DNA of 64,000 nt from Acidovorax soli. GTDB taxonomy: Bacteria > Pseudomonadota > Gammaproteobacteria > Burkholderiales > Burkholderiaceae_C. The DNA is taken from positions 186,001-250,000 of the forward strand of contig NZ_JACHLK010000003.1 of the NCBI RefSeq assembly GCF_014207955.1, written 5' to 3'. This document shows positions 45,608 to 54,497 of this stretch, piece by piece (the stretch's first letter is position 1; the number at the start of each line of letters is the position of its first letter). The translations under genes and the position numbers were made by a program. Under the pieces are notes generated by a model. That model ran no database searches. It saw nothing but the letters and a program-made list of their open reading frames with translations, and was not told the origin of the DNA.

Positions 45608-46843
45608 ATGAATTCCTCTTCCGTAAACTGCGATCTTTCAGCTATCGCTGCACCAGTGGACGACCTTTTGCCGGACTTAGTGATGCTGCGCCACGACCTG
45701 CACGCTCATCCCGAGTTGGCCTTCGAAGAGCTACGCACGGCGGGCATTGTCGCCAAGGCGCTGAGTCTTTTGGGTCTTGAGGTACACGAAGGCGTCGGTG
45801 GAACCGGTGTGGTGGGCACGCTTTGCTGCGGCGAAGCGCAGGAAAGTAGCGCGTTGAGCGTAGGTCTTCGGGCAGACATGGATGCGCTGCCCATGGTAGA
45901 GCTGGGCCAACGCTCCTATGCAAGCTGCTCACCGGGCAAGCATCACGGCTGCGGTCACGATGGTCATACCAGCATGCTGCTCGGTGCCGCGCAGCAGTTG
46001 GTGCGTACGCACAAGGCGCTTGGACTGAGTGGCACGGTTCATTTCATCTTTCAGCCCGCTGAAGAGGGCAAAGGTGGTGCGGCTCGCATGATCGAAGATG
46101 GCTTGTTTGAGCGCTTTCCTTGTGACCGCGTGTTTGCGCTGCACAACTGGCCCGATTTGCCGCTGGGCAAGGTACAGACGCGCCCTGGACCCATCATGGC
46201 TGCCGCAGACCGGTTCGATATCAGCGTACGCGGCAAGGGCGGCCATGCAGCACAGCCGCACCACACGCCGGACGCTATTCTGGCAGCCAGCCAACTGGTC
46301 GCGCAACTTAACACAATCGTCGCGCGGCGCATTGACCCTGGTGAGTCGGCCGTTTTGTCCGTCACCCGGATTGAGGGCGGCCGCAGCCACAACGTACTGC
46401 CCGCCGAAGTGCAAATCACGGGCACGGTGCGCAGCTTTGACACAGCATCGCAGGACCGCATTGAGGCTGCATTGCGCGCCGCAGCGAATGGAGTGTCGCT
46501 GGCCAGTGGCGCCGAGATTGAGGTGAAGTACCTGCGCTACTACCCAGCCACTGTGAACACTGCTGCCGAAGCCGCGCTGGCCCTGGACGCTGCGCATGCT
46601 GTTGGCCTGCACGCCGAGGTTGCACCGCGCGCCGCCTTCACGTCGGAAGATTTTGCCTTTATGTTGCAGCGCAAGCCAGGCGCCTACTTGTGGCTAGGCC
46701 AGGGCCGAGCAGACCCCGGGCAGGACGGCGAACGTGCGTTGCACCACCCCTGCTACGACTTTAACGACGATGCATTGCCACTGGGAGTACGCTGGTTCTG
46801 CGAGGTAGCCAAACGGTCGTTGGCAGCTGGCGTCCCAGGCTAA
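45608..46843 (+). CDS. M20-family amidohydrolase (hippurate/N-acyl-amino-acid hydrolase type)
   Basis: 411 residues from the ATG at 45608. Metal-site motifs are complete: HDLHAHPELAFEE, GLRADMDALPM, HGCGHDGHTSMLLGAA, PAEEGKGGA and the C-terminal TSEDFAFML. The dimerisation domain carries GKGGHAAQPHHTPDAI. These enzymes hydrolyse the amide bond of N-acyl or N-benzoyl amino acids, or of conjugates such as IAA-amino acids. It stands alone between IS relics, so its pathway link is unclear; hippurate would join the aromatic theme downstream. Confidence 0.9.
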   Translation: MNSSSVNCDLSAIAAPVDDLLPDLVMLRHDLHAHPELAFEELRTAGIVAKALSLLGLEVHEGVGGTGVVGTLCCGEAQESSALSVGLRADMDALPMVELGQRSYASCSPGKHHGCGHDGHTSMLLGAAQQLVRTHKALGLSGTVHFIFQPAEEGKGGAARMIEDGLFERFPCDRVFALHNWPDLPLGKVQTRPGPIMAAADRFDISVRGKGGHAAQPHHTPDAILAASQLVAQLNTIVARRIDPGESAVLSVTRIEGGRSHNVLPAEVQITGTVRSFDTASQDRIEAALRAAANGVSLASGAEIEVKYLRYYPATVNTAAEAALALDAAHAVGLHAEVAPRAAFTSEDFAFMLQRKPGAYLWLGQGRADPGQDGERALHHPCYDFNDDALPLGVRWFCEVAKRSLAAGVPG

Positions 46844-46939
46844 AGTTTCTGTGGCGGGTTTGCTGCGGAAGGTTTAGCAGGTACGCTTGACGGTTTGCGT
46901 CCCGACGCCCCGTTCGCAAAGATCCGTGGAAACAGCCCC

Positions 46940-47180
46940 TCCCCCTGATTCCCGCCTTCAGCCAAGGTCGGCCCACGTAGCCCCAAGGTCAGCGACAAAG
47001 CTGCCTTCAACGGCATCCTGCTCGTGCTGGAAACAGGCATTCCCTGGGAAAGCCTTCCTCAATCATTGGGGTGGGGCAGCGGCATGACCTGCTGGTGACG
47101 GCTCAGGGATTGGAGTGCTGCAGGCGTATTAGCCAAGTTGCACCAGGCAATGCTTGTGCGTCTGCGCCACCAGATTGAAT
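46940..47180 (+). mobile_element. IS5-type transposase N-terminal relic
   Basis: The plus strand reads KVSDKAAFNGILLVLETGIPWESLP, a stop at 47096-47098 in place of the usual Arg, then RLRDWSAAGVLAKLHQAMLV (two pieces of one block). This is the N-terminal domain of IS5/IS427-group transposases (normally ..IPWEDLPQELGFGSGMTCWRRLRDW..). Upstream, WKQPLPLIPAFSQGRP in another frame matches the preceding part. The stop and the frame change show that it is dead. Confidence 0.75.
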
Positions 47181-47209
47181 GTGGCAATGAGAACCTGTGT
47201 GCTCGAGCC

Positions 47210-47360
47210 ACCACCTGGGCTATCCGCACGGAGCGGACACGCCCCTGCACAGCACAGCCAGCGCAGTGGAACCCGCGGCGAGACGGTGCTGACCGAAGAC
47301 GGTCCGTTGCAGATTGACGTTCCCCATGACCGGGATGCCAGAGACTACTCAGGGTTATCT
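47210..47360 (+). mobile_element. IS256 (mutator)-type transposase fragment
   Basis: Directly after the IS5 relic the plus strand reads GTRGETVLTEDGPLQIDVPH followed by DRDA, the hallmark segment of IS256-family transposases (NG--KTVLTDDGPLRIDVPRDRD). Nothing of the DDE catalytic core remains. Its end coincides with the stop of livM, so an insertion or deletion here sets the downstream edge of the aromatic operon. Confidence 0.7.
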
Positions 47361-48416
47361 ATGACGCTCCCTCTCGCCTTTTGGCTCGTCAATCGCCTCA
47401 ATGCGATAGCCCACCGACAGAAGCTGCACATCCCAGCGTTGCCGCACTTCTCCCCAAATCCCCTTGGGCAGAAACAGCGCGAACAGCAGGGCGATGGCAC
47501 CCAGGCCGATGAGGTAGAGCACGCCCTGTCCGCCCCAGAAGGTCTCCACGGCAAAGAAAAGCAGCGCGCCGAGGATGGGGCCTTCCATGGTGCCTATCCC
47601 CCCCACCAGCACCATGAAGATCATGTAGGCCGTCCACTGCACGCTGAAATAGGTCTTGGGCTGAAAGCTGATCGACGTGGCCAGCCACAGTCCGCCCGCC
47701 AAGGCGCAGCCGAATGCCGACAGCACGAACACCAGCCGCTTGATGGCCATCACGCGCACGCCGATGGAGATGGCTGCCATCTCGTTGTCGCGAATGGCCT
47801 GGGCCGCCGTGCCCACCTTGCTGCGCAGGAGCAGGAACACGGCCCAGCACAGCCCGGCCATGGCGGCCAGCGCGGCCCAGTAGGTGTAGGCGCGACGATC
47901 GCCGGCTGCGTATTGCTGTAGCGCAATCATCGAAGTGCCGGTCTCCCCCTGCACCAGGCTGTCCAGGTTCACGCACAGGTGGGCGAGCGCGGCCAGCACC
48001 CACATACCGATGGCGAACTCGCCGCCCTGCAGGCGCAGCATGAACACCGCCAGCGGCACCGCGGCCAGGGCCACCAGTGCGGCACCCACCAGCAGCGCCG
48101 GGTACGGCCCCAGGCCCGCATCGGCCAGCCGGACCATCGCGTAGGCCCCGAGGCCAAAGAACGCCTGGTGGCCAATCGATACCAGCCCGGCGTAACCTGC
48201 CAACGCATTCCACATCACCGCCAGGATGACGTAGATGAAGAGCGTAGTGAGCCGGTCCACCGTGCCCGCCTGCAGCCACAGCGGCCCCAGAAACAGAATG
48301 GCCAGCAGTGGGATGGTCGCGCCCACAAAGACTCCCGATGCGCGGGTCCAGCGTTGGACAGTCCAGCTGGGGCCGAACGAATTCGAGGAAGATTCAAAAC
48401 TCATGGGGGTACTCAT
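47355..48416 (-). CDS. livM: Branched-chain-amino-acid-type ABC importer, permease LivM
   Basis: 353 residues from the ATG at 48416; the long upstream open frame overlaps livH and is not coding. About nine to ten transmembrane helices, with the LivM marks AGYAGLVSIGHQAFFGLGAYA, AIRDNEMAAISIGVRVMAIK (ATPase-contact loop) and MVLVGGIGTMEGPILGALLF. It overlaps livH by 4 bases and is the last gene of the ten-gene operon. With two binding proteins and catabolic genes upstream, the cargo is probably an aromatic acid or related compound rather than leucine. Confidence 0.93.
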   Translation of the reverse strand: MSTPMSFESSSNSFGPSWTVQRWTRASGVFVGATIPLLAILFLGPLWLQAGTVDRLTTLFIYVILAVMWNALAGYAGLVSIGHQAFFGLGAYAMVRLADAGLGPYPALLVGAALVALAAVPLAVFMLRLQGGEFAIGMWVLAALAHLCVNLDSLVQGETGTSMIALQQYAAGDRRAYTYWAALAAMAGLCWAVFLLLRSKVGTAAQAIRDNEMAAISIGVRVMAIKRLVFVLSAFGCALAGGLWLATSISFQPKTYFSVQWTAYMIFMVLVGGIGTMEGPILGALLFFAVETFWGGQGVLYLIGLGAIALLFALFLPKGIWGEVRQRWDVQLLSVGYRIEAIDEPKGERERHR

Positions 48417-49312
48417 GGTGTGACCTTGCGGCGGGCAGATAACAGCTTGCGCAGCGCGCCGCTCGCGTAGAGCCGCGCCAGCAGGATGGCGAGGAAGGTG
48501 GCGTGCCCGGCGATCAGGAAGCCCTGGGGATGCACCTGTGCCCCCAGGTTCTGCGCCACACCCAGCACCACGCCACCGAGGAGGGTGCCCCACAGCGATC
48601 CCGCGCCACCGATGATCACGGCTTCGAACGCGAAGATCAGCTGCTGTGGGCCCGAGAACGGATCGAAGGTAGCGCGCATGGCCAGCGAGGCCCCGGCGAG
48701 GGTGACCGTGACCATGGTGATGGCCGAAGCCGCCGCAAACACCGCGCCGGTGCGCACCCCCACCAGGCGCGCGGTGTCGGCGTCTTCGGATGCTGCGCGG
48801 ATCTGCCGCCCGAGTGCCGTGTGCGCCAGCATCGCGTGCAACCCGCCCAGCAGGACTACAGCCAGCAGGAGCACCATCGCAGGCAACTGCCCCACGTACA
48901 AACCGCCGGGCAGCTCCCAGCTGTCGTACGCGAGCGTGCCGATGGACGTGGCCAGCGAACGCGTGTCGGCGCCGAAATGCTGGAACAGCCCGTTGTCGAT
49001 CACACTGGCCAGGCCAAAGGTGGCCAGCAGGGGCACCAAGGCCCCCAGGCGCGCGCTGCGCTCCAGCACCAGGTAGTGCAGCACCCAACCCAGCAGCGCC
49101 ATGGCCAGCAACACGGGCAGCAGGGCCAGCAACGGGTGCCAACCCATCGGCTCGGCCAACAGCCACAGCAGGTAGGCGGCCACCACGGCCAAGCTGCCGT
49201 GGGCCAGGTTGATGATGCGCATCACGCCATACATGAACGACAGCCCGCAAGCCAGCAAGGCGTAGTAGCCGCCGAGCAGCAGTCCCTGGATGATCTGGTT
49301 GAGAAGGTTCAT
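48413..49312 (-). CDS. livH: Branched-chain-amino-acid-type ABC importer, permease LivH
   Basis: 299 residues, about eight transmembrane helices. It begins QIIQGLLLGGYYALLACGLS and has FMYGVMRIINLAHGSLAVVA (the LivH signature), the coupling loop RQIRAASEDADTARLVGV and IIGGAGSLWGTLLGGVVLG. Overlaps of 4 bases with livF upstream and livM downstream. Confidence 0.93.
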   Translation of the reverse strand: MNLLNQIIQGLLLGGYYALLACGLSFMYGVMRIINLAHGSLAVVAAYLLWLLAEPMGWHPLLALLPVLLAMALLGWVLHYLVLERSARLGALVPLLATFGLASVIDNGLFQHFGADTRSLATSIGTLAYDSWELPGGLYVGQLPAMVLLLAVVLLGGLHAMLAHTALGRQIRAASEDADTARLVGVRTGAVFAAASAITMVTVTLAGASLAMRATFDPFSGPQQLIFAFEAVIIGGAGSLWGTLLGGVVLGVAQNLGAQVHPQGFLIAGHATFLAILLARLYASGALRKLLSARRKVTP

Positions 49313-50085
49313 GCGGCCTCCTGTTGGGCATGGCGGGGGGTGTTGGCTGCGGCGCTGTGCGTGCCGGGGGCACTCTCGGGCCGCTGTGCGCCAAAGTAAT
49401 GCGCGGTGATCTGCGCTCGGGTGAGTTGGTCGGCGGGCGCATCGGTCACCACGCGGCCCTCCAGCATGCAGACGATGCGGCTCGCCACGCTCTGCACGCG
49501 CTGCAGGTCCTGCTCCACCAGCACCAGCGTCGTGCCTTGGCCCATCACGCCCCGCAGCGCGTCGTACACGCCCTGCACGGCCAGGGGCGACAGACCCAGC
49601 GACACCTCGTCGAGCAGCAGCAGGCGAGGGTTGGTCATGAGCGCGCGGCCGATCGCCACGGCCTGCTGCTGCCCGCCCGAGAGATCGCCGGCGCGCGCAT
49701 CCAGCTTGGGGCGCAGTTGGGGGAAGGCGTCGAGCACCGTGTCAAGGCCCCACTGCCCGCGCCGCCCTGCCGCGCGTGCCACCAGCAGGTTCTCGCGCAC
49801 TGTCATGCTGGCGAACAGGCGCCGCCCCTCGGGCACCAGCGCCAGACCCCGGGACACGCGTTGGTGGGCGGGCGCGCCGGTGATGTCTTCGCCGTCCCAC
49901 CACACGGTGCCGCCGCTGGCGCGGTGAGCGCCGGCCAGCGTGCGCAACAACGTGGTCTTGCCCGCGCCGTTGGCTCCCACCAGGGCCAGGATTTCGCCCT
50001 GGTGCACGTGCAGCGACACATTACGCACGGCAGGCAGCTGCCCATGATGGGCATTCAAAGCCCCAATGCTCAACAGCGCACTCAT
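49309..50085 (-). CDS. livF: Branched-chain-amino-acid-type ABC importer, ATPase LivF
   Basis: 258 residues. Walker A GANGAGKTTLLRTLAG (~37), Q-loop area RVSRGLALVPEGRRLFASMTV, signature LSGGQQQAVAIGRAL (~145), Walker B LLLLDEVSLGL and switch His region TLVLVEQDLQ. LivF-type proteins have this EGR-LF segment. The ~20 C-terminal residues beyond the usual end are rich in Ala/Ser. Start and stop overlap the neighbours by 4 bases. Confidence 0.93.
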   Translation of the reverse strand: MSALLSIGALNAHHGQLPAVRNVSLHVHQGEILALVGANGAGKTTLLRTLAGAHRASGGTVWWDGEDITGAPAHQRVSRGLALVPEGRRLFASMTVRENLLVARAAGRRGQWGLDTVLDAFPQLRPKLDARAGDLSGGQQQAVAIGRALMTNPRLLLLDEVSLGLSPLAVQGVYDALRGVMGQGTTLVLVEQDLQRVQSVASRIVCMLEGRVVTDAPADQLTRAQITAHYFGAQRPESAPGTHSAAANTPRHAQQEAA

Positions 50086-50834
50086 GCAGCAACCCCACCC
50101 AGATACGCCTCGACCACGGTGGCGTCGGACAGCACCTCGTGGGGATCACCGCTGGCGATGACCCGGCCGCCGTCCATGCACACTAGGCGCGCGGCCACCT
50201 GCAGCAGCACATGCACAAGGTGCTCGATCCAGACGATGGCGATCTGCCGGCTGCGGATGGTGCGCACCATATCCACCAATTCGCTCGCCTCGGCATCGGT
50301 CAAGCCACCGCCAATCTCATCGAGCAGCAGCACGGTGGGCCCGGTGGCCAGCGCTCGCACCAGCTCCAGCCGCTTGCGGCCCAGCAGGCCCAGCGTTTCC
50401 GCGCGGCGGTTGACCAGCGCCTCCATGCCGCACAGGCGCAGCGCGTGCATGGCGCGGTCGCCCGCGTCGCGGGTATGCATGCCAGCGCCGTGCGTGGCTG
50501 CGGTCAGCACGTTCTCGAACACCGTCATGCCCAGAAAGGGGCGCGGCACCTGGTGGGTTCGCGCGATGCCTGAACGGCAGCGGTCCGCTGCGTTCCAGGC
50601 GCTAACATCCACACCCCGGAACCACACAGTCCCCTGGCTGGGAGCGTGCGCGCCGGCCAGCACGTTCAGCAGCGTGGTTTTTCCCGCGCCGTTGGGCCCG
50701 ACGATGCCCACGGCCTCATTGGCGCCGACAGAAAAGTCCAGTTGGTCCAGCACCTTCAGGGCACCAAAGCGCATCTCGATGCCCTGAACCTGCAGCAGCG
50801 GCAGGGGCGGGCTTACTGGTTGTGGATGTGCCAT
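50082..50834 (-). CDS. livG: Branched-chain-amino-acid-type ABC importer, ATPase LivG
   Basis: 250 residues. Walker A GPNGAGKTTLLNVLAG (~45), GIARTHQVPRPFLGMTVFENV (typical LivG Q-loop region) and Walker B TVLLLDEIGGGL. The signature is LLGRKRLELVRAL instead of LSGGQ-type, an accepted LivG variant (LPYGxQRRLEIARAL) but further from it than usual. It starts 6 bp after the binding-protein stop and overlaps livF. Confidence 0.9.
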   Translation of the reverse strand: MAHPQPVSPPLPLLQVQGIEMRFGALKVLDQLDFSVGANEAVGIVGPNGAGKTTLLNVLAGAHAPSQGTVWFRGVDVSAWNAADRCRSGIARTHQVPRPFLGMTVFENVLTAATHGAGMHTRDAGDRAMHALRLCGMEALVNRRAETLGLLGRKRLELVRALATGPTVLLLDEIGGGLTDAEASELVDMVRTIRSRQIAIVWIEHLVHVLLQVAARLVCMDGGRVIASGDPHEVLSDATVVEAYLGGVAA

Positions 50835-50840
50835 GGTCGA

Positions 50841-52184
50841 TCAGCTGTAGGACTTCAGGGCCGCCGCCACCGGGATGTTGCGGTCGTCCGCGTTCTCGGT
50901 GATGACGATGTCGAGCTTGAACTTGCTGCCTGGTGCGGGCTTGACCCACTGCGCGCCCACCACAGGCGTCACTGACACGTTGGGCACGGGGCCCTTGGCA
51001 AAGTCCACCGGCCCTTGCATGGTGGTGGCCTTGAGCGTGCTGATGGCGCGCGCCAGGGCCGCTTTGTCGCGCGGATTGGCGCTGGCCTTCAGCGCCTCGG
51101 TGCCCGCGTCGAACAGCGACATGGTGGAGCCCAGCATCTGCGTCCACTGCTTGCCGGTGCTGGCCTCGTAGGCATCGGCCAGCTGCACGCCCGTGAGCCC
51201 TGTGAGCGCCGAGGCGTAGGGGAAGCTTTTGTGCCAGAAGCACCCAGCCCCCAAGTTCAGCGCCAGCGGGCCTAGGGCCTCGACCTGCGAGGGCACAAGG
51301 CCGGTCTTGGCGATCTGCGCGATCTTCACCATGCGTGTGTAGCCCTGCTGGGCCGCCTGGCGCCAGAAGGTGGCGAAATCCGGCGGGATGGGGAAGGTGT
51401 TGAAGATCTCACAGCGCTCGGCCTTGAACTTGGCGATCTGGGCGGAATAGTCGGTGGTGCCGTTCTCATAGGGCCCCGCATCCACCACGGTGAACCCCGC
51501 CTTCGTCAGCTCGGGCGCCAGTGAGGCGCGGATGGCGTTGCCGTCGGCGTCGTTGGGGTAGAGCACGCCGATCTTCTTGTTGGTGGGCAGCAGGGAGAAC
51601 TGAGACATGTAGGACTTGGCGAACCCGCCGCCACCGAACGAGAAGTGGTAGGTCCACTTAAAGGGCGACGGTGCGCCGGGCTTGGCGCCTCGGCCGAAGT
51701 ACCAGGCCTCCCACGGCATCACGGTGGACAGGCAGGGCACGCCTGCAGCCTCGCACGCATCCGACACCGGGTTCACCGTTTCAGGCGTGGTGGTGGTGAG
51801 CATGAGGTCGATCTTGTCGTTGTTGATCAACGCCTTGGCGAGCTGGCTGGCGCGGGCGGGGTCTGACTGGGTGTCACGGTCCAGGATTTCCACGGCGTAT
51901 TTCACGCCGCCGATGCTCAGGCCGGCCGCCAGGGCCTTGCGCACCTGGGCCAGGATGAAGGTGTCGGTCTCACCCAACGCGCCCAGCGGGCCGGTGCGGG
52001 GGCTGATGAAGCCCACCCTGAGAACGAGCGCGGCGGCCGCAGCCTGGGCCCACAGCGGGCCGGCGCCCAGCGCAAGGCTGCTGGCACCCGCGGCCGCGAT
52101 CAGGCCACGGCGTGAGATGGGGAGGGCCGCCGACTGTTCGACTTCTGCGGTGGCCACGGTGGATTCAGGGGTGTTGGTTTTCAT
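50841..52184 (-). CDS. Periplasmic solute-binding protein for the Liv-type importer (type I fold), first
   Basis: 447 residues from the ATG at 52184. A twin-arginine-like signal ISRRGLIAAAGASSLALGAG ending at LWAQA directs export. The mature part has RVGFISPRTGPLGALGETDT, SQLAKALINNDKIDLMLTT and IGVLYPNDADGNAIRASLAPEL, the Peripla_BP_6 layout. It is longer than LivJ and is placed 6 bp before livG, so it is the main receptor of this importer. The ligand is inferred to be aromatic from the operon. Confidence 0.9.
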   Translation of the reverse strand: MKTNTPESTVATAEVEQSAALPISRRGLIAAAGASSLALGAGPLWAQAAAAALVLRVGFISPRTGPLGALGETDTFILAQVRKALAAGLSIGGVKYAVEILDRDTQSDPARASQLAKALINNDKIDLMLTTTTPETVNPVSDACEAAGVPCLSTVMPWEAWYFGRGAKPGAPSPFKWTYHFSFGGGGFAKSYMSQFSLLPTNKKIGVLYPNDADGNAIRASLAPELTKAGFTVVDAGPYENGTTDYSAQIAKFKAERCEIFNTFPIPPDFATFWRQAAQQGYTRMVKIAQIAKTGLVPSQVEALGPLALNLGAGCFWHKSFPYASALTGLTGVQLADAYEASTGKQWTQMLGSTMSLFDAGTEALKASANPRDKAALARAISTLKATTMQGPVDFAKGPVPNVSVTPVVGAQWVKPAPGSKFKLDIVITENADDRNIPVAAALKSYS

Positions 52185-52215
52185 GATGGATGCTTCTGGT
52201 GATCGATCGCGGGGT

Positions 52216-53124
52216 TCAGAAAGGGATGGTGGTCTTGAGCCAGAACTGCGAACCCTGTGCGCGGTTGCGCACGCCGAACTCCTTCTCGACCTTGGCGGTG
52301 ATGAGCCAGCCCTTGCCGTTGGCATAGCGCACCGAAGGTCCGATGGACTGGCTGCGCCCACGCGATCCCGCTACCGCCACGCCGCCCACCTGGTCGTCGC
52401 TCCACTGGCGGTAGACATAGCCGCCCACGCCCACGACCCAGCCGTTGCCCAGGCCCCAGCCGGCGGCGTAGTCCACGATGAATTCGCGGCCCGAGCGGTA
52501 GTTGGTATCGCTGTTGGTGCGGTTGAAGTTGAGTGTGGCCTTCACGTCGCCATTGAAGCCGCTCGGGTCCATCCAGGTCAGTACGCCCAGGGGCTGCAGC
52601 GACAGGTAGTTGCGGCCGATGTTGGCCTGGCGCGTGCGGTCGTACGCCCCGGTGGGCAGCACGGCATCGAGGCCCACCACGCTGTGCAGCTGCGGCGAGT
52701 GGTGCCATGCAATGGCGCCGCCCACGGTCACGTCGCCCAGGCCGGTGCGCGAATCGCTCGCGCCGCCGGCACGCACCGACAGGTCCACCAGAGGGAGGAT
52801 GGCGTGCGCGGTCACGTGGCCGCCCAGCGCCTCCTGGGGCGTGACCCAGATCAGGCGCGTGGCCGCGGCCGCCGCACGCACCTTGAAGCCGGGGATGGGC
52901 AGTGCGTTGCCCGCGCCATCGTTCACACGGGTGGTGGTGTAGTAGTTCAGGTACTCCAGCACGTACAGCCCGGGTGGCGGCGCTGCGCCAGCCGTGAAGT
53001 TCTCGGTGCCCAGCGGGTAGGTGGAGCCTCCGCCTTCGGTGGCAAAAGCCGCCGTGGACAGGGCGCCGGCCAGGGCCAGCACTGCCAGGCGGGAAGCTGT
53101 CTTTGTTTTCTGTGGTGTCGTCAT
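52216..53124 (-). CDS. Outer-membrane channel-like protein of the MetA/SphA family
   Basis: 302 residues with AGGAG before the ATG at 53124. A signal peptide ends near STAAFA. The mature protein alternates polar and hydrophobic residues as in a beta-barrel and ends with Phe (FWLKTTIPF). VVGLDAVLPTGAYDRTRQANIGRNYL is the typical segment of the phenol-degradation MetA-like family found in aromatic and terpene gene clusters. It probably lets the hydrophobic substrate cross the outer membrane. Confidence 0.82.
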   Translation of the reverse strand: MTTPQKTKTASRLAVLALAGALSTAAFATEGGGSTYPLGTENFTAGAAPPPGLYVLEYLNYYTTTRVNDGAGNALPIPGFKVRAAAAATRLIWVTPQEALGGHVTAHAILPLVDLSVRAGGASDSRTGLGDVTVGGAIAWHHSPQLHSVVGLDAVLPTGAYDRTRQANIGRNYLSLQPLGVLTWMDPSGFNGDVKATLNFNRTNSDTNYRSGREFIVDYAAGWGLGNGWVVGVGGYVYRQWSDDQVGGVAVAGSRGRSQSIGPSVRYANGKGWLITAKVEKEFGVRNRAQGSQFWLKTTIPF

Positions 53125-53213
53125 GTTGTCTCCTTGTTGAGGTTGGTTTTTTTCGGTTGCAGGTTTCGGGTTTCAGGGAAATCGACCATGGCGTCGGGCC
53201 AACGGTCCATGGC

Positions 53214-54461
53214 TTACGGCGCCATGAGCTCGGGCACCTCGATCCAGGTGGGGGTGGCGATGTACCAGTGGCCTTGCTGCAGCTTGAGTGGCAAGGCCGT
53301 GCGGTTGGGGTTGTGGGTGCGGCGCTCGCCGATCTCGAAAGGCATCCCCAGCAGGGGATGGCTGGTGGGCGGCATCTGCTGGAGCGCGCGCGTCACCGTC
53401 TCCCGGTTGATGGGGCTCTCGATCTGGCGCATGGCGCGCACCAGCATCTGGGCGGCCACATAGCCACCTTGTGACAGCGAACTCAGGGGCAGCCGGGCCT
53501 CCTGCATCAACCGCCGCCAGTCCTGCGAGGGCAGCGAGCGGCTCTTCCACGGCTCGAACTCGGCCATCACGTAAACGCTGCCTCCATCGCGCGTCGCCAG
53601 CGCACGCGCCACGCGGTCGGTGTAGGCCGGTGTCAGGTAGATCCAAGTCATGCCATGCACGCCCTGGGCTAGCGCAGCTTCGCTCCATCGCAGCACAGCA
53701 GCTTCGTGCCCCGTAAAGATCACTGCGTCGCATCCCTGTGCCTTCACCGACTGCAACAGCGGTGCGGGATCCTGCTCAGGCCCCAGGGTCTGCAGCGGCG
53801 GCACCTCTATCGCCTTGATCTTGGCCAGGCGGTCTAGGGCTTGGCGGTAGCCCTCCACCATGCCCGGCAGGTCGAGCACCACGGCGCACAGACGGCTGCT
53901 GCGCAGCGTGTGGCGGGCGAACAGCACCGCACTGGCCAGGCCCACATAGGGCCCGTTGTTGAGGGGTACCACGTGCGATGCGGTAAAGCAGGACGGAGAG
54001 ACCGAGGCGCCTTGCAGCGACATCAGCCTGCCCGCCTCATAACGGGCCGCATTGACCGCACAGTCCATCAGCCCCGAGCTCCCCGCCAGCGCCACCACCT
54101 CGGGATCGTTGATGAGCTTGCCTGCGGCAGCAGCAGCAGCGGCAGACGAGCTCCCCTCGTCGAGCGAGAAGTACTCGATGCGCCGCCCCCGGATGCCGCC
54201 GGTGGCATTGACCGCGTCCAGGTAGGCCTTGGCAGCCTGCGAGGACTCTGGGAAGGTGTAAGGCCCGCTCAGAGCGCTCACCGCGCCCACTTTGATGGGC
54301 TTGTTGGCACCCGGTTGTGCATGGGCCACTGGCAAAGACAGCAGGAGTAGCGGCAAAAGCTGCAGCACACGCCGCAGGGCGTGGAAGCGCCACGGCGGTA
54401 CCCTGCTCCCTACGGCGCGCAGGCTCGCGCCCCGGCCTGCGCCGGCGGGTTGTGGTGTCAT
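53214..54461 (-). CDS. Periplasmic solute-binding protein (type I fold), second
   Basis: 415 residues with AAGGA 8 bases before the ATG at 54461. The signal peptide is VLQLLPLLLLSLPVAHAQ after a long basic N-terminus. The mature part has IKVGAVSALSGPYTFPESSQ, AAKAYLDAVNATGGIRGRRI and EVVALAGSSGLMDC, the LivJ/UrtA-like receptor pattern. It is only distantly related to the other receptor in the operon, so the system may accept two classes of ligand, or one may serve chemotaxis or a sensor. Confidence 0.88.
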   Translation of the reverse strand: MTPQPAGAGRGASLRAVGSRVPPWRFHALRRVLQLLPLLLLSLPVAHAQPGANKPIKVGAVSALSGPYTFPESSQAAKAYLDAVNATGGIRGRRIEYFSLDEGSSSAAAAAAAGKLINDPEVVALAGSSGLMDCAVNAARYEAGRLMSLQGASVSPSCFTASHVVPLNNGPYVGLASAVLFARHTLRSSRLCAVVLDLPGMVEGYRQALDRLAKIKAIEVPPLQTLGPEQDPAPLLQSVKAQGCDAVIFTGHEAAVLRWSEAALAQGVHGMTWIYLTPAYTDRVARALATRDGGSVYVMAEFEPWKSRSLPSQDWRRLMQEARLPLSSLSQGGYVAAQMLVRAMRQIESPINRETVTRALQQMPPTSHPLLGMPFEIGERRTHNPNRTALPLKLQQGHWYIATPTWIEVPELMAP

Positions 54462-54497
54462 GGGGTCAGTCCTTGGGGATGCTGAGGCGACGCGACC

